From Bradyrhizobium viridifuturi (GTDB lineage: Bacteria; Pseudomonadota; Alphaproteobacteria; Rhizobiales; Xanthobacteraceae), in contig NZ_LGTB01000056.1 in NCBI RefSeq assembly GCF_001238275.1, forward strand, positions 1 to 50,766: a DNA stretch of 50,766 bases, read 5' to 3'. Under the pieces are notes generated by a model that did not search any database, was not told the DNA's origin, and saw only the letters and a program-made list of their open reading frames with translations. Of this stretch, positions 44,487 to 50,766 are shown piece by piece. Made by a program: the position numbers and the translations under genes. The stretch's first letter is position 1. Each line of letters opens with the position of its first letter.

Positions 44487-45398
44487 ATGTTTGTCCCACG
44501 CCGCAGTCTGCCGCCGCTCAATGCGGTCCGCGCCTTCGAGGCCGCCGCGCGGCTCGGCAGCTTCAAGGAAGCTGCTGCCGAGCTCAGTGTGACCCATGGC
44601 GCGGTCAGCCAGCAGATCCGTTTGCTCGAGGAATGGCTGGGCGCGCCGGCGCTGTTCCGGCGATCGGTACGGCGCGTGGTGCTGACGCCGGCGGGCGCTG
44701 CGCTGCTGGCAGAATTCGCGCCGGCGCTCGACCGGATTTCCGCGGCCGTGCAGCAGCATCGCGCGCGGCGCGGCGATACCGCCGTCGCGGTATTGCGCGT
44801 CAACGCGCTCGCAACCTTCAGCCTGCGCTGGCTATTGCCGCGGATGAGCCGGTTTCGTACCGAGCATCCGGACATCGAGGTGCGCTTGAGCACGTCGAAT
44901 GATCCCGTGGACGCGCTGCCTGAATCGTTCGATGTCGTGATCCGTGGCGGGCCTGACACCTTCCACGGATTCTCATCGCGCTTCCTGGTGTCGGAGCGAA
45001 GGTTGCCGGTGTGCAATCCATCGCTGCTCGAGCAACAGCCGCTGCGTGAGATCGCGGATCTCTCAAGGCACACGCTGCTGCATGTCACGTCGATGCCGCG
45101 GCTGTGGCGCGACTGGCTGACGGAAGCGGGACACTCCGCGCTCGAGCCGGCAGCGGCGCTGACGTTCGATCATTTTTATCTGACGATCCAGGCCGCGCTT
45201 GATGGCCTCGGCGTCGCGATGGGCCCGACGGCGCTGATCGCGGACGATCTCGCAGCCGGGCGTCTGGTGACGCCGTTCCCGGACGTCAGCCTGCCGGCGC
45301 GGAGCTACTTCGCCTACTTCCCGGCGGGCCGCAGCAACGATCCGCACAGTGCGGTGTTCTGCGACTGGCTTGAGCAGCAGGGCCGGATGACGGGCTGA
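44487..45398 (+). CDS. LysR family transcriptional regulator (GcvA-like)
   Basis: A 303-residue regulator. It begins RRSLPPLNAVRAFEAAARLG, the GcvA-type N-terminus, followed by the helix-turn-helix SFKEAAAELSVTHGAVSQQI and RRVVLTPAGAALL. The effector domain contains RVNALATFSLRWLLPRMSRF and IEVRLSTSNDPVDALPESFD. It probably controls the divergent MFS/dehydrogenase pair. It reads against the rimM gene, from which it is only 11 bases away at the stop codons, and so splits the translation gene cluster. Confidence 0.88.
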   Translation: MFVPRRSLPPLNAVRAFEAAARLGSFKEAAAELSVTHGAVSQQIRLLEEWLGAPALFRRSVRRVVLTPAGAALLAEFAPALDRISAAVQQHRARRGDTAVAVLRVNALATFSLRWLLPRMSRFRTEHPDIEVRLSTSNDPVDALPESFDVVIRGGPDTFHGFSSRFLVSERRLPVCNPSLLEQQPLREIADLSRHTLLHVTSMPRLWRDWLTEAGHSALEPAAALTFDHFYLTIQAALDGLGVAMGPTALIADDLAAGRLVTPFPDVSLPARSYFAYFPAGRSNDPHSAVFCDWLEQQGRMTG

Positions 45399-45409
45399 AA
45401 ATATCCGGG

Positions 45410-45931
45410 TTAGGCTGCCGACGGATCGTCGCCGTCGATTTCCTGCGGCAGGTCGATGACGACACGGCCGCCGGCAAGATCGACCGTCGGCACCACCGCG
45501 TTGGTGAAGGGCAGCAGCATCGTCGCGCCCTGCGGCGGGGCGATCTCGATGATGTCGCCGGCGCCGAAATTATGGATCGCGATCACCTTGCCGAGCGGCT
45601 GCTCTGCCGTCGTCACTGCGGCGAGCCCGATCAAATCGGTGTGGTAGTATTCGCCGTCGTCGGTGTCCGGCAGCCGGTCGCGCGGCACGTAGAGTTCGAG
45701 GCCGTTGAGCCGTTCGGCGTCATCGCGGCTGGCGACGCCCTTCAGCGTCACCACCAGATGGTCCTTGGCCTCGCGCGCATGCGTGACCTCGAACTGGCGC
45801 GAGCCGTCTTTGGTCATCAGCGGGCCGTAATCCCTGACGGCCAGCGGGTCTTCGGTGAAGGTCCACAGCCGGACGGCGCCGCGCACACCATGCGCAGCGC
45901 CGATACGGGCGACACAGACCGGTGCAGTCAC
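45410..45931 (-). CDS. rimM: Ribosome maturation factor RimM
   Basis: A 173-residue two-domain factor needed for late 30S assembly; it binds S19. The N-terminal domain shows CVARIGAAHGVRGAVRLWTF and GPLMTKDGSRQFEV. The PRC-barrel domain shows DGEYYHTDLIGLAAV, IHNFGAGDIIEIAPP and LLPFTNAVVPTVDLAGGRVV. The C-terminus is short and acidic. It starts 17 bases after the rpsP stop, as part of the ffh-rpsP-rimM unit. Confidence 0.95.
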   Translation of the reverse strand: MTAPVCVARIGAAHGVRGAVRLWTFTEDPLAVRDYGPLMTKDGSRQFEVTHAREAKDHLVVTLKGVASRDDAERLNGLELYVPRDRLPDTDDGEYYHTDLIGLAAVTTAEQPLGKVIAIHNFGAGDIIEIAPPQGATMLLPFTNAVVPTVDLAGGRVVIDLPQEIDGDDPSAA

Positions 45932-45948
45932 CGTGGTCGCCGTTCAGC

Positions 45949-46281
45949 TTATGCCTTGGCGGCGGCTTCGGCCTGCGCCTTGCGCTCCTTGCGCGGCACG
46001 GCCTTCTCGGGGTTGTTGCGTGGCGCGCGCTTCTTGACGCCGGCGGCGTCGAGGAAGCGGGTCACGCGATCCGACGGCTGCGCGCCCTTGGCGAGCCAGG
46101 CCTTCACTTTGTCCATGTCGAGCTTCAGGCGCGCCTCGTTGTCCTTCGGCAGCAGCGGATTGAAGTGGCCGAGACGCTCGATGAAGCGGCCATCGCGCGG
46201 GAAGCGCGAGTCGGCGACGACGACGTGATAGACCGGACGCTTCTTGGTGCCTGCACGAGCGAGGCGGATAACAACGGACAT
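45949..46281 (-). CDS. rpsP: 30S ribosomal protein S16
   Basis: A 110-residue ribosomal protein. It opens with SVVIRLARAGTKKRPVYHVV and contains ADSRFPRDGRFIERLGHFNP, KLDMDKVKAWLAKGAQPSDR and VTRFLDAAGVKKR, the full S16 core. A basic, Ala-rich tail (KERKAQAEAAAKA) follows, as usual in alphaproteobacteria. GGAG lies before the ATG. It lies between ffh and rimM. Confidence 0.97.
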   Translation of the reverse strand: MSVVIRLARAGTKKRPVYHVVVADSRFPRDGRFIERLGHFNPLLPKDNEARLKLDMDKVKAWLAKGAQPSDRVTRFLDAAGVKKRAPRNNPEKAVPRKERKAQAEAAAKA

Positions 46282-46363
46282 TCAGTTCTCCTTCAAAGGT
46301 CGATGTGTTCGATTGATCGGTATTCCGCGCCACGCCGGCATCTGAGCCGTCGCGACGAGTTGC

Positions 46364-47911
46364 TCATTTCTTCTTACCCGGGAAGCCGCCGAGGCCCGGC
46401 AGCATCGGCTTGCCGGAAAGGCCGGTCAGGCCCGGCACGTTCGGCAGGCCGCCGCGCAGCCCGGCCGGCAAATCCTTCGGCAGATTGGGCAGGCCGCCGC
46501 CGGCGCCGCCCTGCATCTTCTCGGCGAGCGCCTTCATCTCCTCGGGCGAGGGCGGCTTCATGCCGCCGCCAAAGCCCATCGCCTGCGCGATGCCGGCGAG
46601 CGGGCCGCGCTTGCCGCTTCCCATGGCCTTCATCATGTCGGCCATGTTCCGGTGCATCTTCAAAAGCTTGTTGACGTGCTCGACGCTCTGGCCGGCGCCG
46701 GCCGCGATGCGCTTCTTGCGGCTCGCCTTAAGCAGGTCCGGATTCTTGCGCTCCTGCCGCGTCATCGAATCGATGATCGCGACCTGGCGCTTGAGTATCT
46801 TGTCGTCGATGCCGGCCGCCGCGATCTGGTTCTTCATCTTGGAGATGCCGGGCATCATGCCCATCAGGCCGCCGATGCCGCCCATGTTCGCCATCTGCTG
46901 CAGCTGCTCGCGCATGTCGTTGAGGTCGAACTGACCCTTGCGCATCCGCTCGGCGGTGCGCGCGGCCTTCTCGGCGTCGATGTTGGCGGCGGCCTTCTCG
47001 ACCAGCGAGACGACGTCGCCCATGCCGAGGATACGGCCGGCGATGCGGCTCGGATGGAAGTCCTCCAGCGCGTCGGTCTTTTCACCGGTGCCGATCAGCT
47101 TGATCGGCTTGCCGGTCACCGCGCGCATCGACAGCGCGGCGCCGCCGCGGCCGTCGCCGTCGACGCGCGTCAGCACGATGCCGGTGAGGCCGACGCGCTC
47201 ATCGAACGAGCGCGCGAGGTTGACCGCGTCCTGGCCGGTGAGGCTGTCCGCGACCAGCAACACTTCATGCGGGTTGGCGGCGGCTTTGATCTCGGCCGCC
47301 TCCTTCATCATGTCTTCGTCGAGCGTGGTGCGGCCGGCGGTATCGAGCAGCACGACGTCGTAGCCGCCGAGCTTGCCGGCTTCGAGCGCGCGCTTCGCGA
47401 TCTGCGGCGGCATCTGGCCGGCGACGATCGGCAGCGTCGGAATGTCGAGGTCGCGGCCGAGCACCGCGAGCTGCTCCATCGCCGCCGGGCGGTAGACGTC
47501 GAGCGAGGCCATCAGCACCTTGCGCTTGTCTCGCTGGACCATGCGGCGCGCGAGCTTCGCGGTGGTGGTGGTCTTGCCGGAGCCCTGCAGGCCGACCATC
47601 ATGATCGGCACCGGCGGCACGGAGTTGATGTCGATGGTCTGGCCGTCGGAGCCGAGCGTGGCGACCAGCTCGTCATGGACGATCTTCACCACCATCTGGC
47701 CCGGCGTCACCGACTTGACGACGGTGGCACCGATCGCCTGCTCGCGGACCCGGTCGATGAAGCTGCGGACCACCTCGAGCGCGACGTCGGCCTCGAGCAG
47801 CGCGCGGCGCACCTCGCGCATCGCGGCATCGACGTCCTTTTCGGTCAGCGCACCGCGCCCCGTCAGACGATCGAGAATGCCACCAAGCCGTTCCGACAGA
47901 TTGTCGAACAA
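46364..47911 (-). CDS. ffh: Signal recognition particle protein Ffh
   Basis: A 515-residue GTPase that binds signal sequences of membrane proteins together with 4.5S RNA. The N domain is followed by the G domain with VGLQGSGKTTTTAKLARRM (G1), LLDTAGRTTLDEDMM (G3) and LTRVDGDGRGGAALSMRAVT. The M domain has Met-rich helices such as MGGIGGLMGMMPGISKMKNQ and a characteristic RKKRIAAGAG RNA-binding loop. The C-terminal ~50 residues are Gly/Leu/Pro-rich (GLPNLPKDLPAGLRGGLPN). First gene of the ffh-rpsP-rimM unit. Confidence 0.97.
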   Translation of the reverse strand: MFDNLSERLGGILDRLTGRGALTEKDVDAAMREVRRALLEADVALEVVRSFIDRVREQAIGATVVKSVTPGQMVVKIVHDELVATLGSDGQTIDINSVPPVPIMMVGLQGSGKTTTTAKLARRMVQRDKRKVLMASLDVYRPAAMEQLAVLGRDLDIPTLPIVAGQMPPQIAKRALEAGKLGGYDVVLLDTAGRTTLDEDMMKEAAEIKAAANPHEVLLVADSLTGQDAVNLARSFDERVGLTGIVLTRVDGDGRGGAALSMRAVTGKPIKLIGTGEKTDALEDFHPSRIAGRILGMGDVVSLVEKAAANIDAEKAARTAERMRKGQFDLNDMREQLQQMANMGGIGGLMGMMPGISKMKNQIAAAGIDDKILKRQVAIIDSMTRQERKNPDLLKASRKKRIAAGAGQSVEHVNKLLKMHRNMADMMKAMGSGKRGPLAGIAQAMGFGGGMKPPSPEEMKALAEKMQGGAGGGLPNLPKDLPAGLRGGLPNVPGLTGLSGKPMLPGLGGFPGKKK

Positions 47912-48292
47912 TGCCGTTGTCCTTCGTTGCGCCCGTGAGCGCGCTTCGCTCGCTTCGGGTCATCCGCCCGCATTCGAGGGGGTGATGACCAGATAGTTTG
48001 CCTTGGCACCGAGCCAAGATGATGGTCCAAACACTTTCGCGCCCGAGGGCGCATCGCGCTGTCGGGCGTTGACCTCTGGCCTCCAGGACCAGTCGGCGGG
48101 TCGAAAAGACGAAGCTTTCCGAGAAAGTGGCCGCGTTAAACGCTGCCGGGGCGGCAAAGTCAAGGCAAGTTTCGCCGGAAATCGCGCCGCTTGCGCCTTA
48201 AGGTACTGAAATTACGTCATTTTGCTGCGTTGATTCCGAATTCGGCGTGGCCACCCATATAAACGGAGCCTGCCTCCTGTTCGGGAACCCGC
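47912..48292. other. Divergent intergenic region between ffh and the metallo-hydrolase gene (381 bp)
   Basis: No convincing gene on either strand. It contains GC-rich short palindromes near 47935-47960 (GAGCGCGCTTCGCTCGC), the ffh promoter candidate at 48135-48163, and an AT-richer stretch at 48200-48270 ahead of the metallo-hydrolase gene that may hold its promoter. Confidence 0.45.
48135..48163 (-). promoter_or_regulatory. Candidate sigma-70-type promoter of ffh-rpsP-rimM
   Basis: On the minus strand TTGACT (48158-48163) and TTTAAC (48135-48140) have a 17-base spacer, the best promoter match in the region. The leader to ffh would be about 215 bases. The -10 box lies within a small palindrome GCGTTTAACGC. 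Confidence 0.5.
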
Positions 48293-49357
48293 TTGCCCAT
48301 CACCCGCCGCCGCGTTCTTGCAACCTTGACCGGAGCCGCCGCTGCGATCGGCGTGCCCTCGATCTGGATGTCCCTGATGAAAACCTATGACGGCCCCGCC
48401 TCGGATCACTTCGACGGCCTACATTTCTTCGATCCGGATGGTTCGCCGCCGAAATCGCTCGGCGAGGTGCTGCGCTGGCAGTTCGCGGGGCGCGGCAAGC
48501 GCGCGGTCTGGCCGGAATGGGCGCCGAGCCCCTATGCCGATACGCCGCCGCCGCGGGTCGAGGGCGACAAGGTGCGGCTGTGCTTCGTCGGCCATGCCAG
48601 CTGGCTGATCCAGACCTCAGGCCTCAACATCCTGGTCGATCCGGTGTGGTCGATGCGCGCCTCACCGTTGAGCTTCGCCGGTCCGAAGCGGCACAACGAT
48701 CCCGGCATTGCGTTCGAGAAATTGCCCAGGATCGACATCGTGCTGGTGTCGCACGGTCACTACGACCATCTCGACATAGCGACGCTGTCGAAGCTTGAAA
48801 TGACGTTTGGTCCTCGCGTGATCACGCCGCTCGGCAACGACATCACGATGCGCGCGGCGGATTCCGCGATCAAGGCCGAGGCGTTCGACTGGCATCAGCG
48901 CGTCGAGCTCGGCAACGGACTCGCCGCGACGCTGGTGCCGACGCGGCACTGGTCGGCGCGCGGCCTGTTCGATCGCAACAAGGCGCTATGGGCGAGCTTC
49001 GTGCTGGAGACGCCGGCCGGCAAGCTCTACATCGTCTGCGATTCCGGCTATGGCGACGGCCGGCATTTCCGCCGCGTGGCGGAGGCGCATGGCCCGCTCC
49101 GGCTCGCGATCCTGCCGATCGGCGCTTATGAGCCGCGCTGGTTCATGCGCGACCAGCACATGAACCCGGAGGATGCGGTGAAGGCGCTGGCCGATTGCGG
49201 CGCCGCGCAAGCGCTGGCGCATCATCACGGCACGTTTCAATTGACCGACGAGGCGATCGACGCGCCCGCGATTGCGCTGGGTGAAGCGCTGGATGCGGCG
49301 AAAGTGCCGCGGGAGAAATTCGTGACGCTGAGGCCGGGCCAAGTGTTCGAGATTTGA
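48293..49357 (+). CDS. Tat-exported MBL-fold metallo-hydrolase (NAPE-PLD-like)
   Basis: A 354-residue enzyme beginning with a Tat-type signal (ITRRRVLATLTGAAAAIG). The metallo-beta-lactamase fold is shown by VGHASWLIQTSGLNILVDPV, the metal motif SHGHYDHLD (His154, His156, Asp158, His159), VPTRHWSARGLFDRNKALWA and IVCDSGYGDG. WSARGLFDRNKALW-like sequences are typical for the branch related to N-acyl-phosphatidylethanolamine phospholipase D. The actual substrate is unknown, possibly a lipid phosphodiester or a lactone. It starts at TTG 48293; there is no better start near the signal peptide. A dispersed repeat follows the stop. Confidence 0.87.
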   Translation: MPITRRRVLATLTGAAAAIGVPSIWMSLMKTYDGPASDHFDGLHFFDPDGSPPKSLGEVLRWQFAGRGKRAVWPEWAPSPYADTPPPRVEGDKVRLCFVGHASWLIQTSGLNILVDPVWSMRASPLSFAGPKRHNDPGIAFEKLPRIDIVLVSHGHYDHLDIATLSKLEMTFGPRVITPLGNDITMRAADSAIKAEAFDWHQRVELGNGLAATLVPTRHWSARGLFDRNKALWASFVLETPAGKLYIVCDSGYGDGRHFRRVAEAHGPLRLAILPIGAYEPRWFMRDQHMNPEDAVKALADCGAAQALAHHHGTFQLTDEAIDAPAIALGEALDAAKVPREKFVTLRPGQVFEI

Positions 49358-49358
49358 T

Positions 49359-49490
49359 CGTCGTCCCGGGCAAGCGAAGCGCGACCCGGGACCCATAACC
49401 ACAAATGCCGATTGTTGGACAACACTGGAGCCGCAGCTCGCTCGAACGACTGGGCCCTGTGGTTATGGTCCCTGCTTTCGCAGGGACGAC
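49359..49490. repeat. Palindromic intergenic repeat, copy 2
   Basis: Has the same architecture as the element at 20371-20537: GTCGTCCCGGG and CCCGGGACCCATAACCAC at the left, TGGAGCCGCAGCTCG in the middle, and GTGGTTATGGTCCCTGC with CGCAGGGACGAC at the right. The outer blocks are inverted relative to each other. It lies between the convergent metallo-hydrolase and SIMPL genes. Confidence 0.65.
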
Positions 49491-49495
49491 AGGTA

Positions 49496-50213
49496 CTACT
49501 GCGCCGGCTTGATCGTCCAGGAGACGCTCACATTGACCGTCAGCGTTTCCTCGCCCTGCGCGACCGGTGTCGGTGCGGCGAATCCGGCCGTGGCCATCTT
49601 GGCGCGGAACACCGGTACCGGCGCCGAGCCGACCTCCGCGATGTTCAACGGCGCGCCGAGCGTGACGCCCGCACCTTGGCGTAGATTTCAGCCTTGCGGC
49701 GGGCGTCGGCGACAGCCCTTTCACGGGCCTCATCGAGCAGCTTGGAAGCCTGCGACACCGAGAAATTGATCCCGCCGATATCATTGGCGCCGGCGCGACC
49801 AGGACGTCGATTACGCTGGCGACCTTGCTGACGTCATGCAGCCTGATCGTGACGCGGTTGCTCGCGTGATAACCGACGATGCTCGGCGGCGCATTCGGCG
49901 ACGACGGCGGACGGTTGGCGAATTGCGGCTGCAGCGACAGCCGCGAGGTCTGGTAGTCCTTTTCCGCGATACCGGCGGCCTTCAACGCTGCCAGCACCCT
50001 GCCCATCGTCACATTGTTGGCGTCGGAGGCTTCGCGCGCGGTCTTGGCGTCGGTGGTGACGCCGGCATCGAGCTGGGCCTGGTCCGGCGGCACCGAGACG
50101 GTGGCCTCACCCGTGACTGAAATCGCTGGCGGGAAATCGGAATCGGCCATTGCGGGTGCGGCAAGCAGGGTGGTTGCGAGGAGGGCAGCGGCGAAGGGTA
50201 GGCGGTTGGTCAT
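49496..50213 (-). CDS. SIMPL domain-containing secreted protein, two frameshifts
   Basis: A periplasmic protein of about 239 residues after repair. From ATG 50213 there is a signal peptide (LPFAAALLATTLLAAPAMA) and then the SIMPL/DUF541 start ISVTGEATVSVPPDQAQLDA. The first frame ends after VIDVLVA near 49788-49797. A second frame gives GANDIGGINFSVSQASKLLD and ARRKAEIYAK, then breaks again near 49672-49678. A third reads GVTLGAPLNIAEVGSAPVPV and ends TLTVNVSVSWTIKPAQ. One base is missing at each point. SIMPL proteins include the E. coli oxidative-stress protein YggE; function is poorly known. Five bases separate it from the upstream GyrI-like gene. Confidence 0.82.
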
Positions 50214-50218
50214 CTGGC

Positions 50219-50766
50219 TCACTTCAGGGGTACGTAGACGTTGATTACGAGCTTGTCTTCGGCGGTCTTCAGCGGATCGGTGATGTATTCCTCGATGAAG
50301 GTGTCCTTGGCTTCGAGCTTCTTGTCGTCGAGGTGATTGGTGATCGCCTCATAGGTGTTGTCCATGTTGTCATAGGAGCCACGGTGGACGAACTTCAGTG
50401 CCTTGCCGTCGGGCGAATTGCCCATGCTCATGTTCTTGCCGAGGTTCTTCGCATCCTGATCGACCGGGATTTCGGCGATGAAGGTGAAGCCGGTGTCGTC
50501 GGTCGAGGTGTAGACGATCATCGGGTTGCCCGACGCCTTGATGCCGTCCTTGTCGAGCAGGGCGGTGAGCTGCTTGAACGCCTCGATCAGCGCGTCGAAG
50601 GCGGAATCCCAATTGGCCGTGCCCTTCAGCATCACGACCTTCTTCGGCTCCAATGTGAACGGCTCGCCGAACGGGTCGGCGGTCTGGACCGGGGCGGCCG
50701 GCGGCGGCGTCGGAGACTGCGACGCGGCCGGGCTGTCGGCCGGCGACTTGGTCTCGGCCGGCGGGG
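50219..50766 (-). CDS. Pro-rich protein with GyrI-like domain, N-terminus beyond window (partial)
   Basis: The open frame continues to the right edge, giving about 181 residues. The outermost visible part is a Pro/Ala/Ser linker (AASQSPTPPPAAPVQTADPF). It is followed by GEPFTLEPKKVVMLKGTANW, DSAFDALIEAFKQLTALLDK and DQDAKNLGKNMSMGNSPDGK, then KFVHRGSYDNMDNTYEAITN and EEYITDP. This is the pattern of GyrI-like small-molecule-binding (SHV2) domains. A linker of this kind suggests an exported protein whose signal peptide lies outside the window. It is co-transcribed with the SIMPL gene. The bound ligand is unknown. Confidence 0.75.
   Translation of the reverse strand, partial: PPAETKSPADSPAASQSPTPPPAAPVQTADPFGEPFTLEPKKVVMLKGTANWDSAFDALIEAFKQLTALLDKDGIKASGNPMIVYTSTDDTGFTFIAEIPVDQDAKNLGKNMSMGNSPDGKALKFVHRGSYDNMDNTYEAITNHLDDKKLEAKDTFIEEYITDPLKTAEDKLVINVYVPLK

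Overview
The window looks like chromosomal DNA of a high-GC alphaproteobacterium of the Hyphomicrobiales, most likely a Bradyrhizobium or close relative. This is an inference from recognisable gene content (leuB, asd, a beta-carbonic anhydrase, leuD, leuC and the rplS/trmD/rimM/rpsP/ffh set; an sdhCDAB operon; feoAB; a BacA-like ABC transporter; malonyl-CoA synthase), from codon use, and from short GC-rich palindromic intergenic repeats. No rRNA, tRNA, CRISPR array, transposase or phage gene was seen.

Layout. 1-6.5 kb: fragment of a secreted Pro/Ala-rich protein, a small Pro-rich protein, a VOC protein, an FkbM-type methyltransferase, a BacA/SbmA-like ABC transporter and a hybrid sensor kinase, all on the minus strand. 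6.5-11.8 kb: feoAB for ferrous iron uptake, then a large acyl-CoA-synthetase-like/GNAT fusion. 11.8-15.3 kb: sdhCDAB on the minus strand. 15.5-22 kb: LysR regulator, TauE/SafE permease, a low-GC orphan gene, malonyl-CoA synthase divergent from an SDR, and an MFS permease. 22.3-24.4 kb: fasciclin-domain protein, cytochrome b561-like protein and a Tat-exported molybdopterin oxidoreductase. 24.4-26.6 kb: two exporters. 26.7-40.3 kb: leuB, asd, leuD and leuC spaced among small envelope proteins, a carbonic anhydrase, a CitE-like lyase, a cytochrome c/DUF6455 pair, a GT32-like glycosyltransferase, a zincin and a cluster of His/Gly/Tyr-rich secreted mini-proteins. 40.6-47.9 kb: rplS-trmD and rimM-rpsP-ffh, separated by a three-gene block (dehydrogenase, MFS, divergent LysR). 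48-50.8 kb: Tat-exported metallo-hydrolase, SIMPL protein and a GyrI-like protein cut by the right edge.

How the genes work together. sdhCDAB encodes respiratory complex II. leuB/leuC/leuD cover the isomerase and dehydrogenase steps of leucine synthesis, and asd opens the Lys/Thr/Met branch. FeoA/FeoB import Fe2+. The cytochrome b561-like membrane protein probably supplies or accepts electrons for the periplasmic Mo enzyme. Ffh, ribosomal proteins S16 and L19, RimM and TrmD form a translation and secretion set.

Sequence quality. About a dozen single-base indels break otherwise well-conserved reading frames, including sdhB, sdhC, leuD and trmD. Because several of these genes are essential or central, I read them as errors in this sequence rather than real mutations. 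For those genes I give the whole gene span and name the break point.
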